From positions 62,001-126,000 of the forward strand of contig CALURT010000001.1 of assembly GCA_944323245.1 (NCBI GenBank): 64,000 nucleotides of DNA. The letters are read 5' to 3'. Of the stretch, positions 7,906 to 16,473 are shown piece after piece. The notes beneath the pieces are model-generated. The model saw nothing but the letters and a program-made list of their open reading frames with translations, searched no databases and had not been told where the DNA came from. Every line of letters begins with the position of its first letter. Position 1 is the stretch's first letter. The stretch comes from an uncultured Bacteroidales bacterium. GTDB taxonomy: Bacteria > Bacteroidota > Bacteroidia > Bacteroidales > UBA932. A program made the translations under genes and the position numbers.

Positions 7906-9027
7906 CTATTGAATTTTCTTGATATAACACCTGCGCCTCATGTACAATTTGTGCTCATATCTGTCCCAGACGTTCACGGCCTTGTTGGTCTCTATCTGAG
8001 GGTTCGTAATGGCCCATTTGACACCGGCTTCACGGTATTTCCTTGCCATGATGTTGTGATAGACGGAAGACACTCCCGTATTCTGCCATTTCGGAGCCGC
8101 TCCGTTGATCATCAGATCGATGGTATCGAATTTCTTCAGGGCTTTCAGCAGATGAATCCACCCGAACGGGAACATTTTTCCGCGGGCCTTCTGAAACGCC
8201 ACGGAAAGCGACGGGAACGAGATTCCGAAGGCGGCTATTTCGTCATGTTCGTCGAGAAGGACACAGCAGAGCCTCTTGTCGAGACGGCTCATCGAAGCCT
8301 CGGCTTCCTCATCTATCTCCTCGTCAGTCAACGGGATGAAATTATAGACATTCGCCGCAAAACTTTCGTTGTATATCTTGAAGAACTTGTGGACAAGGGT
8401 CTTGTCATGCTTGAACATGTCTATGTCCCCTTCCCTCAGCTTGTACCTTTCCATAAGCCTGTCGGCGATGGCAACCATCTTTTCCGGCACTTCCTGGTCG
8501 GCCTTCAATTTGTACTGAAGCCAGTCGCACTCCTTCTCGAATCCGAGAGATGTGAGGAAGTCGTTGTAATAAGGATAATTGTAAAGACAATTGAAAAGCG
8601 ACAGATTCTCGTACCCTTCGACTAACATGCCCTGCTTGCCCATGGTATTGTAGTACAAAGGTCCATGGATTTCAGTCATCCCCTGGCTTTTGGCCCAGGC
8701 CTCGGCCGTCCCGATGAGCAGCTTCGTCACTTCGATGTCCTCTATAGTATCGAACCATCCGAATCGGGCCCTTTTCGTCCCGAATCTTTCATTGTACCGC
8801 GGATTTATCATACCGCAGATGCGGCCGACGACCTTTTTGCCGTCCATGACCATCCACAGCTTGTGGGTACAGTATTTCAACGAGGCTACGTCCGTAAGGG
8901 ATTTGACCTGATCGGAACGCAACGCAGGAACATACTGAGGACAATTGCGGTACAGTTTTTCGGGGAATTTGATGAATTTCATCAAATCGCTTTTCTTCGT
9001 GACTTCTACAATTCTATAATCTGCCAT
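7906..9027 (-). CDS. GNAT-like acyltransferase of the YghO type
   Basis: 373 aa from ATG 9025-9027 (MADYRIVEVTKK). A longer open frame extends to 9324 but would run into tcdA and cover the promoter at 9051, so I reject it. The protein has an N-terminal KFIKFPEKLYRNCPQYVP segment and WMVMDGKKVVGRICGMINPRYNE, then EIHGPLYYNTMGKQGMLVEG, features of a conserved Bacteroidetes family related to E. coli YghO with two degenerate GNAT halves. No substrate is known. Co-transcribed with prfA. Confidence 0.72.
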   Translation of the reverse strand: MADYRIVEVTKKSDLMKFIKFPEKLYRNCPQYVPALRSDQVKSLTDVASLKYCTHKLWMVMDGKKVVGRICGMINPRYNERFGTKRARFGWFDTIEDIEVTKLLIGTAEAWAKSQGMTEIHGPLYYNTMGKQGMLVEGYENLSLFNCLYNYPYYNDFLTSLGFEKECDWLQYKLKADQEVPEKMVAIADRLMERYKLREGDIDMFKHDKTLVHKFFKIYNESFAANVYNFIPLTDEEIDEEAEASMSRLDKRLCCVLLDEHDEIAAFGISFPSLSVAFQKARGKMFPFGWIHLLKALKKFDTIDLMINGAAPKWQNTGVSSVYHNIMARKYREAGVKWAITNPQIETNKAVNVWDRYEHKLYMRRRCYIKKIQ

Positions 9028-9050
9028 TTTTCTGAATTTTCTATATCCTG

Positions 9051-9079
9051 CAAAGTTAATAAATTTATCGGATTCCCTG
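9051..9079 (-). promoter_or_regulatory. Bacteroidetes-type promoter for the GNAT-like gene and prfA
   Basis: On the minus strand TAACTTTG (complement at 9051-9058) matches TAnnTTTG, with TTG about 21 bp upstream. It lies 24 bp before the chosen ATG at 9027. Confidence 0.65.
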
Positions 9080-9086
9080 CAACAGG

Positions 9087-9821
9087 TCAGGGTTTTGCAA
9101 CATTTGCGACATTTTGCAACAGCCCCGCTATGACAGCCTGGGCGCATGCGCAGCCGAAAACGGCCGGAAGATAGGAAATCGTACCGGCATTGGATTTCTT
9201 GTTCTTCTCGTCGCAGGGCACGAATGCCGCCTTGTCTGGCAGTTCTTCCGAAAACACCACCTTGACACCTTTCGTGATTCCCATCCGCCTCAACCGTTTC
9301 CTTACCACGAAGGCCAAGGGGCAATTGAACGACTTCGAAATATCTGCGATTCTTATTTTGGTGACATCATATTTCGCTCCGGCCCCCATCGAAGACACGA
9401 CAGGGATCCTGTTGTCAAGACAATATTTTATAAGGGCGAGTTTCGGCGCAAGCGTATCGATGGCATCCACCATGAAATCTATTTTGAGACCTGCGAAAGT
9501 CCCGGCCACGTCATCCGCTTCAAGGTAGGCCGGCAAGGTCATGATTCCGATGTCGGGATTTATGTCCTTCAGCCTTTCAGCCAGCACTTCGCATTTCGGC
9601 CTGCCCACGGTAGAGCACAGGGCGAGAATCTGCCTGTTCCTGTTGGTGTCCGATACGGTGTCGTTGTCCATGATGACAAGTTTCCCTACCCCGGCCCTTG
9701 CCAACATCTCTGCTGCATATCCTCCGACGCCGCCCACACCGACAACAGCCACGGTAGCCGAAGCAAGCCTGCCCAAGCCTTCGCTGCCGATGAGCAGTCC
9801 CGTCCTCTCTTTCCAGTCCAT
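9087..9821 (-). CDS. tcdA: tRNA threonylcarbamoyladenosine dehydratase TcdA (E1-like)
   Basis: 244 aa ThiF/MoeB-fold protein that cyclises t6A37 of tRNA to ct6A with ATP. Nucleotide-binding VVGVGGVGGYAAEMLARAG near residues 26-44, DNDTVSDTNRNRQ, and the late CGCACAQAVIAG segment near the C-terminus are typical of TcdA/CsdL. An alternative is a ThiF substitute for ThiS, since thiF is missing from the window, but the RNRQ region and length favour TcdA. Its ATG overlaps the mazG stop by one base (TAATG). Confidence 0.85.
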   Translation of the reverse strand: MDWKERTGLLIGSEGLGRLASATVAVVGVGGVGGYAAEMLARAGVGKLVIMDNDTVSDTNRNRQILALCSTVGRPKCEVLAERLKDINPDIGIMTLPAYLEADDVAGTFAGLKIDFMVDAIDTLAPKLALIKYCLDNRIPVVSSMGAGAKYDVTKIRIADISKSFNCPLAFVVRKRLRRMGITKGVKVVFSEELPDKAAFVPCDEKNKKSNAGTISYLPAVFGCACAQAVIAGLLQNVANVAKP

Positions 9822-10639
9822 TACAGTCCCTTGGCTTTGGCTTCGTCCCAGATGGCATCCATTTCCGCGAGGGTCATGTCCTTGAGATTGCGTCCCTGCC
9901 TTATAGTGTGCTCTTCGAGATAGGTGAAACGCTGCCTGAACTTGTGGCAGGTGCGTTCGAGAGCTGTATCCGGGTTAAGGCCGTAAAGTCTTGCTGCATT
10001 GACTACTGCAAACAGATAGTCTCCCAATTCGCCCTCGGCCCTGTCGAAAGCTGCCTTCTTCTGCGCCTCATCGGAGGCAGAAGCCATGGATTCCAATTCA
10101 GAGCGGAATTCTCCGGCTTCCTCCCTTACCTTGTCCCATACCTGCGACTTCTCTTCCCAGTCGAAGCCGACTCCGCGTGCCTTGTCCTGCATCCTGTACG
10201 CCTTCAAAAGAGGCGGCAATGTCTCGGGCACGCCCGACAGAACTCTTTTGTTCCCGTCCTTTTCCTTTATTTTCAGCTGTTCCCAGTTCTTCACAACTTC
10301 GGCCGCATCAGCCACCTGCACGGAAGAAAACACATGAGGATGACGGTAAATCAGCTTGTCACACAGATGGTTTATGACATCGACAATATCGTATTCGCCC
10401 GTTTCCTCCCCTATTTTGGCATAGAAAAGCACATGAAGCAGAACGTCTCCCAATTCCTTGGAAATATTCGCCCCGTCTTTCTTGAGGATGGCGTCGCTCA
10501 GCTCGTATGTCTCCTCTATCGTCTGAGGCCTGAGCGATTCCGTAGTCTGAGCCCTGTCCCACGGGCATTTTTCACGCAATTCGTCGAGAATGTCGAGGAT
10601 TCTCCCGAAAGCCTCCAATTTTTCCTGTCTTGTCTTCAT
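9821..10639 (-). CDS. mazG: Nucleoside triphosphate pyrophosphohydrolase MazG
   Basis: 272 aa with two MazG helical repeats, the usual full-length form. First repeat has CPWDRAQTTESLRPQTIEET and a metal-binding ExxE..ExxD pattern (EETYEL, KELGDVLLH); the second has EEAGEF and EGELGDYLFAVVNAAR. Converts NTPs to NMP plus PPi, housecleaning of abnormal nucleotides. Translationally coupled to tcdA. Confidence 0.95.
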   Translation of the reverse strand: MKTRQEKLEAFGRILDILDELREKCPWDRAQTTESLRPQTIEETYELSDAILKKDGANISKELGDVLLHVLFYAKIGEETGEYDIVDVINHLCDKLIYRHPHVFSSVQVADAAEVVKNWEQLKIKEKDGNKRVLSGVPETLPPLLKAYRMQDKARGVGFDWEEKSQVWDKVREEAGEFRSELESMASASDEAQKKAAFDRAEGELGDYLFAVVNAARLYGLNPDTALERTCHKFRQRFTYLEEHTIRQGRNLKDMTLAEMDAIWDEAKAKGL

Positions 10640-10665
10640 AATACCGGATGATAAATTCGAGGTTG

Positions 10666-10702
10666 CAAATGTAGGAATAATCTTCGAGAATAATTACCTT
10701 TG
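10666..10702. promoter_or_regulatory. Divergent -7 boxes for mazG and the CoA-transferase
   Basis: TACATTTG on the minus strand (10666-10673) faces mazG and TACCTTTG on the plus strand (10695-10702) faces the gene at 10734. Both match TAnnTTTG. I could not assign convincing -33 boxes. Confidence 0.55.
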
Positions 10703-10733
10703 GAAGTTTTGTATCATTTGACAATCGCTTACA

Positions 10734-12038
10734 ATGAAAAAAATCCGTTTCGTATCGGCAGAGGAGGCCGTAAAATCCGTAAAATCCGGAGACCATGTAC
10801 ATTTGAGCAGCGTGGCGAGCGCACCGCGGCTGTTGATAGACGCTCTGTGCGAGAGAGGCAGGGCGGGAGAATTGCACGATGTCAGGATACATCACCTGCA
10901 CACGGAAGGCCCGGCACCATATTCGGGGCCTGAGTTTGAAGGGATTTTCTTCCATCAGGGATTCTTCATCGGCACGAACGTACGCAAAAACGTGCAGGCC
11001 GGTTATTCCGACTACATTCCGGTATTCCTGAGCGAGACGCAAAAACTTTACAGGAGCGGGGCTCTCCCGTGCGACGTGGCCATGATTCAGGTCTGCCCTC
11101 CTGACGAACACGGCTTCGTTTCCCTCGGTACGTCCGTGGATGCCACACTCGCAGCCATCGAATGCGCAAAGACGGTAATAGCCGTGGTAAACAGGAATGT
11201 ACCGCGTGCATGGGGCCAGGCCATGATACCGTTGGACTATATAGACATTTTCGTGGAAGGCGACACGCCTCTCGAAGCATCGAAACCTGCAAGTCCGAAT
11301 GAAACGGAAAAGGCCATCGGCAAGTATTGTGCGGAACTCATTGACGACGGAGCATGCCTGCAGATGGGCATAGGAGCCATTCCGAACGCAGTCTTAGCCC
11401 AGCTCGGAAACCACAAAAACCTCGGCATCCACACCGAAATGTTCGCCGACGGCGTCCTCGACCTTGTGAAAAAGGGAGTGATAACAGGTTCGGAAAAGGT
11501 TACCGACAAGGGCAAGATAGTGTCAACCTTCCTCCTCGGTTCGCAGGAATGCTACGATTTCATTGACGACAACCCGATGGTGACCATGATGGACGTGGGC
11601 TACACCAACGACCCGTTCATCATTTCCCGGAATCCGAAAATGACTGCGATAAACTCCGCCGTGCAGATTGACATCACCGGACAGGTCTGCGCCGATTCGA
11701 TAGGCACGAAATTCTACTCCGGTACGGGCGGACAGGTGGATTTCATGTACGGGGCATCCCGGGCAAAGGACGGGAAGGCCATTATCGCCATGCCATCGCG
11801 GACCACAAAAGGGCTCGGCAAGATTGTCCCTGCCGTATATGAGGGCAGCGGGATAGTGTCGACACGCTCTCACGTGCATTGGGTCGTGACGGAGTTCGGA
11901 GCTGTGAATCTTTACGGCAAGTCCATGCAGGAGAGGGCGAAACTGCTCACAAGCATTGCCCATCCTGACGACAGGGAAAGCCTCGACAGGGCCGCATACG
12001 AAAGATTCGGACCTCATTATCACAATTTCAGCATCTGA
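10734..12038 (+). CDS. Acetyl-CoA hydrolase / 4-hydroxybutyrate-type CoA-transferase
   Basis: 434 aa family I CoA-transferase of the Cat1/AbfT/butyryl-CoA:acetate transferase group. The catalytic glutamate is in GIHTEMFADG near residue 242, with GIGAIPNAVLAQL before and GGQVDFMYGASRAKDGKAI and STRSHVHWVVTEFG after. It moves CoA between acetate and another acid (butyrate, 4-hydroxybutyrate, succinate or propionate) or hydrolyses acetyl-CoA; motifs seen do not settle the partner. With ptb-buk elsewhere in the window, a fermentative role is likely. Confidence 0.88.
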   Translation: MKKIRFVSAEEAVKSVKSGDHVHLSSVASAPRLLIDALCERGRAGELHDVRIHHLHTEGPAPYSGPEFEGIFFHQGFFIGTNVRKNVQAGYSDYIPVFLSETQKLYRSGALPCDVAMIQVCPPDEHGFVSLGTSVDATLAAIECAKTVIAVVNRNVPRAWGQAMIPLDYIDIFVEGDTPLEASKPASPNETEKAIGKYCAELIDDGACLQMGIGAIPNAVLAQLGNHKNLGIHTEMFADGVLDLVKKGVITGSEKVTDKGKIVSTFLLGSQECYDFIDDNPMVTMMDVGYTNDPFIISRNPKMTAINSAVQIDITGQVCADSIGTKFYSGTGGQVDFMYGASRAKDGKAIIAMPSRTTKGLGKIVPAVYEGSGIVSTRSHVHWVVTEFGAVNLYGKSMQERAKLLTSIAHPDDRESLDRAAYERFGPHYHNFSI

Positions 12039-12064
12039 CCTGACAGACAATGACATTATAAGAG

Positions 12065-12104
12065 CCATTATCCAAATCGACATACCATTATCCAAATCAA
12101 CATA
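12065..12104. repeat. Tandem 20-bp duplication before the SEL1 gene
   Basis: Two adjacent 20-bp units (12065-12084 and 12085-12104), CCATTATCCAAATCGACATA and the same with one G to A change, end two bases before the ATG at 12107. Confidence 0.9.
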
Positions 12105-12106
12105 CA

Positions 12107-14287
12107 ATGAAAAAATTCATTATCGCTGTCCTCGCACTCATGCTCTGCATTTCATGGGCTGCGCCGGAAACTTTCGGACAATCAAGGAAAGAACTGACCA
12201 AACTTGCCAAGAAAGGCGATGCCGAAGCGCAGTACAAGTTGGGCTACTGCTATTATTTCGGATATGACGGATATGGGACAGGTATGGAAAAAGCGAAAGA
12301 AGATCTGAAGCAAGCCGAGAAATGGCTTTTGGAAGCAGCAGACAATGGCGAGAAAAGAGCCTATTCCATGCTTGGCCACATATATGTCAAATATAAAAAC
12401 TACCCTGAAGCCATAAAGTGGTACAGAATGGACGCTGACGCAGGCAATCAATATTCATACGGAGATCTTGCCGAGGCCTATAAAAAAACAGGAAACTACA
12501 CAGAAGCGGCAAAGTGGTACAAAAAGAGTGCGGACAGAAACAGCAGACCGTCCTCGACAATCAGATACTTCATGGATGCCGGTAACCATGAAATGGAAAA
12601 GAAGACATATTTTCTGTCTTTTGAAGACATGCAGGAGTGGGCTGCCAAAGGAAACAGTCAGGCGCAATGCATGTTGGCTTATCATTATTTTATTGAAGGT
12701 ATAATCGCAAATATCAAAACCAGATCAACCGATTTCATCGAAACAGATGACGGAGACTATGCCAATGCAGAGAAATGGTACTTGGAAGCGGCCGGGAATT
12801 TCGACATCGGGGCATATTTCCCGCTCGGAGTGTTGTACCAATATGTTCTGAAAAATCCGGAACAGGCTGTCAGATGGTACAAAAAGGCTGCCGATGCCGG
12901 GAACGAAACGGCACTTGTCTGTCTGACCGACCTCGGAGAGAACTACACTCCGGTCCCTCTTTCGGAAGACAGCATCGAAATGCTGCTGCAGAAAGCATCG
13001 GACGGAGACGGGCAGGCACAATACAGATTGGCATCATGCTACATGTTCGGCTCGACGGTTTACGACGGGGAACAGAATGTCTTCACTCCGGACTATGCAA
13101 AGGCCGAAAAATGGTTCATCGAAGCAGGAGAGAACGGCAAGGCGGCAGATGCATGGTCGACCCTCGGACTGATGTACAGTTTCAGGGTCATCAACGACAG
13201 CAAGGCCGTGTACTGGTACAAGAAAGCCGTCAAGGCCGGTGACGAATTGTCCATAGACATGCTCGAAAGCTATGGCGTATATTACTCCGAGGACGGCAGG
13301 GACAGGCTTCTGGAAAAGGCCGAGGCTGGGGATGGAGAAGCTCAATACGAACTGGCCTCTTGCTATAATCATGGGAAGAAAAGCTACAATGGCGACTTGG
13401 GTGAACTTCCTTATGACTACGAAAACGCTGAGAAATGGTATCTAATCGCCGCCCGGAACGGGAAAGAACGGAATGCATGGTTTGCCCTTGGACTGATGTA
13501 TGATTCAATGGGAAAAACCGACAAAGCAATTTCCGCATTAGACCTCGCCTCCCTTTACGGAAGCGATCTTGCCGCCGAAAGACTCGATGAAATCAAAAAC
13601 AGGTCCGGCAGAAGTTCATCTTCCCGCGCTTCATCCTCAAGCAGCCGCTCTTCAAGCACTTCCGGCGGACTTATTGCCGAGGGTACTTACACGATCAGTT
13701 CCCAGGGATGGTCGCAGACTACCGGTATGGCTACGGGCGTTGCCGGCCCGGACTATACCGTCAAGGTCGGGTTCTACGACGACCATATCACCGTGGACGG
13801 ATTCATCTACAAGTACTCCGGGATGGAAAGCGGCTGGAAGAAATATACCGGCAACGAGATTTCTTTCGGGAATATGAGTTCCATTACCTTCTATTATGTG
13901 GACAGCTGGTACAATATGAGAAAAGTGGACCGCTCAACGGCAAGTTTCGGAATGATGGGCGGAATGACCGACTGGTTCACCTATCGTATGGAAAAAGGTA
14001 AAGTAGTCATTCCCGACGCCCCTTCAGGCTACGGAAGCGGTTCCGGCTACGGCTCAGGGTATGGCTCAGGGAGTACGGGCTCGTCTTCCGGCAGTTATTC
14101 CACGCATGAATGCTCTCTCTGCCACGGCACGGGACGCATCGTCAGGGAAACTCCGACGAGCACCTACGGAACAGGAGACTATCAGGTGAAATGCAACGAG
14201 TGCGGCCAATATTTCCACAAGTCCACCGGGCATTCACACGTGACCTGCCCACAATGCCACGGTAAAGGATACTTTACGACCGACTAA
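12107..14287 (+). CDS. Exported SEL1-repeat protein with C-terminal DnaJ-like zinc fingers
   Basis: 726 aa. An N-terminal signal peptide (MKKFIIAVLALMLCISWAAP...) is followed by about ten SEL1-like repeats up to residue ~490 (recurring GDAEAQYKLGYCY, AEKWLLEAADNG, AVRWYKKAADAG). Next come a serine-rich linker, a domain around 525-635 without recognised family, a Gly/Ser/Tyr linker of GYGSG units, and a tail from about 667 with CSLCHGTG, CNECG and CPQCHGKG, like a DnaJ zinc region. SEL1 arrays bind proteins; the zinc tail could bind unfolded clients. Substrate unknown. Confidence 0.85.
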   Translation: MKKFIIAVLALMLCISWAAPETFGQSRKELTKLAKKGDAEAQYKLGYCYYFGYDGYGTGMEKAKEDLKQAEKWLLEAADNGEKRAYSMLGHIYVKYKNYPEAIKWYRMDADAGNQYSYGDLAEAYKKTGNYTEAAKWYKKSADRNSRPSSTIRYFMDAGNHEMEKKTYFLSFEDMQEWAAKGNSQAQCMLAYHYFIEGIIANIKTRSTDFIETDDGDYANAEKWYLEAAGNFDIGAYFPLGVLYQYVLKNPEQAVRWYKKAADAGNETALVCLTDLGENYTPVPLSEDSIEMLLQKASDGDGQAQYRLASCYMFGSTVYDGEQNVFTPDYAKAEKWFIEAGENGKAADAWSTLGLMYSFRVINDSKAVYWYKKAVKAGDELSIDMLESYGVYYSEDGRDRLLEKAEAGDGEAQYELASCYNHGKKSYNGDLGELPYDYENAEKWYLIAARNGKERNAWFALGLMYDSMGKTDKAISALDLASLYGSDLAAERLDEIKNRSGRSSSSRASSSSSRSSSTSGGLIAEGTYTISSQGWSQTTGMATGVAGPDYTVKVGFYDDHITVDGFIYKYSGMESGWKKYTGNEISFGNMSSITFYYVDSWYNMRKVDRSTASFGMMGGMTDWFTYRMEKGKVVIPDAPSGYGSGSGYGSGYGSGSTGSSSGSYSTHECSLCHGTGRIVRETPTSTYGTGDYQVKCNECGQYFHKSTGHSHVTCPQCHGKGYFTTD

Positions 14288-14299
14288 AAAAGCAGCATT

Positions 14300-14350
14300 G
14301 GGCTAAAAGGCGGAATTTCAAGGCTTACGCAGAAATTACCCTTTTGGGTC
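14300..14350 (-). terminator. Hairpin terminator between convergent genes, shared-sequence type
   Basis: Long imperfect hairpin with arms GGGCTAAAAGG..GGAATTTC and GAAATTACCCTTTTGGGTC. On the minus strand a T6 run follows a few bases after the stem. Its arm sequences match those of the terminator at 57806-57880, not just its shape. It lies between the SEL1 gene and the opposing DUF4861 gene and could stop both. Confidence 0.7.
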
Positions 14351-14353
14351 GGT

Positions 14354-15214
14354 TCATTTCGACATGAAGGACTCCAAACGCTTCGCATTATTGATCTCAG
14401 CCTCCTTGGAAGAAGCCGCCACAACCTTGACGACAGCCTCGGAAACCGGTCCTGCCGTATAGATGACGAGCATGTCGTCCAAAACCTCTATAGGGCTGTA
14501 ATCCGAAGTGTTGAAAAACATTCCGGCTCCGATGGCTACAGGATTTTGGGAGACGTCGGCCGGATGAGGGCCCCATGCATACATGAAGCCGTCGCCGCAT
14601 TTGACCGTCTGACCGTCATGGTAATTGATTCCTGTCATGAACTGCACCTTCTTGCCTGACAGTTCCTTGGCTGTAATCACGGACACCCTGCCCTTGGAAT
14701 CCATATCGATTCGTACAGAAACGTCGACGGTATCCTTACCGTACGGGACTCCATACGAGACGAGTTCGGCGAACGCTCCTTTCTTGGTATCACCTACCCT
14801 TGCAGTACGGCCCTTCGTCGCTGTAAGATGCACGAGAGTGTCCCCGTCCCTGAGGGCGAATCCTCCGAGTCCGAGTGTCTTGCCGACATAATATTCATCG
14901 CAACCTGCGCCCTGCGACTGTGCTTCTGCACTCGGATACCATTTATAATGACGCAGTTCCATTCCCCGTCCGCTCTTGGAATACACGTCTATGGCTCCGC
15001 TGTCGTTGAAATACAGCCTCAATGCATAGTGCGAGTTCTCGACTGCTGGTCCGTGATGTCCCACTTTCTTATACATGTCGGCATTTTCCGAAACGATTTC
15101 AGTCACTTGCACGCTGTCCGCCCTTGAAAACAGACTGTATGCGGTCTGCGAGAGCGCAGGGATGGTCTGTATAAGAAGCATCAGACCTGTCAAACAAAAC
15201 ACGTTCTTCATCAT
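14354..15214 (-). CDS. Exported DUF4861 protein
   Basis: 286 aa with a signal peptide (residues 1-22, cleavage after PALSQ). HYALRLYFNDSGAIDVYSKSG, YKWYPSAEAQSQGAGCDEYYVGKTLGLGG and GGFALRDGDTLVHL are DUF4861 hallmarks. The family is found in Bacteroidetes near polysaccharide degradation genes, but none are next to this copy. Periplasmic or surface location is inferred. It follows rsmD by three bases, so it is probably in the same transcript. Confidence 0.8.
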   Translation of the reverse strand: MMKNVFCLTGLMLLIQTIPALSQTAYSLFSRADSVQVTEIVSENADMYKKVGHHGPAVENSHYALRLYFNDSGAIDVYSKSGRGMELRHYKWYPSAEAQSQGAGCDEYYVGKTLGLGGFALRDGDTLVHLTATKGRTARVGDTKKGAFAELVSYGVPYGKDTVDVSVRIDMDSKGRVSVITAKELSGKKVQFMTGINYHDGQTVKCGDGFMYAWGPHPADVSQNPVAIGAGMFFNTSDYSPIEVLDDMLVIYTAGPVSEAVVKVVAASSKEAEINNAKRLESFMSK

Positions 15215-15217
15215 ATT

Positions 15218-15766
15218 CTAAATTTCATTTTCTACTGCAAAAAAAGAAAAATGGACGTTCCCGTACTTTTTTTCCCTTACAAACGCCCCATGTCCCGCAA
15301 AGGAAAAAGTTCCCGGATGTTCAAGGATAAAATATCCGTCAGGTTTCAGGATACCGGCAGCCAACACCTTGTCCGGCAAGGTTTCAAGACCGTCCAAGGC
15401 ATAAGGAGGATCGGCGAAAATCAGGTCGAAAGACTTGGTGCAAATCCCGAGAAAATCGAAAACATTGTGCCTGACCACTCTGATACATGCCGACAGGCCC
15501 AATTTTCCGGCCTCGGACCTGATGAAAGACGAATTTGCCGGAGACATCTCGACACAATACACTTCCGAAGCCCCTCTTGATGCAAATTCGTATGAAATGG
15601 CCCCGGTCCCTCCAAAAAGATCGAGAACGGAGAGGCCGTCAAAATCATATTCATTGTTCAGGACATTGAACAGCCCTTCCTTGGCGAAGTCCGTAGTCGG
15701 TCTTGCCTTGTAGTCGCGAGGGAGCACGATTGTCTTGCCCTTGAGCCGTCCGCCGATTATTCTCAT
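15218..15766 (-). CDS. rsmD: 16S rRNA (guanine(966)-N2)-methyltransferase RsmD
   Basis: 182 aa. N-terminal MRIIGGRLKGKTI, RPTTDFAKEGLFNVL, the SAM motif VLDLFGGTGAISYEFASRGA and the catalytic DPPY (FADPPYALDG) identify RsmD, which methylates G966 of 16S rRNA in the 30S subunit. It follows the DUF3822 gene after 14 bp, a pairing common in Bacteroidetes. Confidence 0.95.
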   Translation of the reverse strand: MRIIGGRLKGKTIVLPRDYKARPTTDFAKEGLFNVLNNEYDFDGLSVLDLFGGTGAISYEFASRGASEVYCVEMSPANSSFIRSEAGKLGLSACIRVVRHNVFDFLGICTKSFDLIFADPPYALDGLETLPDKVLAAGILKPDGYFILEHPGTFSFAGHGAFVREKKYGNVHFSFFAVENEI

Positions 15767-15780
15767 TCCTGAAAATTCCG

Positions 15781-16473
15781 TTAAATGTAGTCAACAGCCT
15801 TGAAATACTTGTACAGCGACATTTCTTCGTCTTCCGCAAGAGGCGTCCTGAAGTAAATCACCGTCACTTCCGGATTAAGCTGAAGCCTTTTGAGGACATG
15901 GAAGATGAAATATTCCGCCGTCACGAAATCCGCCGCCTCAAATGAATTGCAGAGACAGAGACTTCTCCCTTGGGCCACAACGATATAAATCCTGCCGTCG
16001 GCGTACGATGCCACGACCTTGTTGTAGTCTTCCAACCCGTGCAGGGCATCCAGCATGTAGAAAATTTCAGGATATACCTTGGCCGGTGTGCCGTCTGTCC
16101 TGAGCACCGTATCCGATACGACTTTTGAAAAGGTCTCGTCCATGGAGCAGGAATACACCAATACGGCGTTCTGCGACGGCACGAGGACATGGGAGACAAC
16201 ATCGGTATCCCTTATCTCAGCCGTTTCGGACAAGAGTCTTCTTGCATTCTCCTCACTGAAAAATTGCTCCGGGACGAGGGCGAACTTGGGTGTGAAAAGG
16301 GAAAGCCTTACGACATCATACCTTTTTCTGAATTCCGAAGCAGTAAAAAAACACTCAGAGCCCATCCATGATGACGGGCTGCTGAGTGTCTGCGGTAACA
16401 TTCTGACGATATAGCCGTTTTTCGAAATCTGAACGGATATACCTGTCGTCTTACTACTCCCAGTTTCCTGCAT
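15781..16473 (-). CDS. DUF3822 family protein
   Basis: 230 aa. RYDVVRLSLFTPKFALVPEQFF, then SCSMDETFSKVV and a late YIVVAQGRSLCLCNSFEAADF...YFIFHVLKRLQLNPE are typical for DUF3822, an actin-like (ASKHA-fold) family usually located next to rsmD in Bacteroidetes. Function is not known. The ATG lies 20 bases inside the upstream gene's end. Confidence 0.8.
   Translation of the reverse strand: MQETGSSKTTGISVQISKNGYIVRMLPQTLSSPSSWMGSECFFTASEFRKRYDVVRLSLFTPKFALVPEQFFSEENARRLLSETAEIRDTDVVSHVLVPSQNAVLVYSCSMDETFSKVVSDTVLRTDGTPAKVYPEIFYMLDALHGLEDYNKVVASYADGRIYIVVAQGRSLCLCNSFEAADFVTAEYFIFHVLKRLQLNPEVTVIYFRTPLAEDEEMSLYKYFKAVDYI

Noticed and set aside
9028..9324. 99-residue N-terminal extension of the GNAT-like protein
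   Set aside because: It would overlap tcdA and include the TAACTTTG promoter; low-complexity basic sequence.
9087..9821. E1-like gene as the ThiF of the thiamine operon
   Set aside because: Sequence features and length fit TcdA, and it is coupled to mazG rather than to the riboswitch operon.
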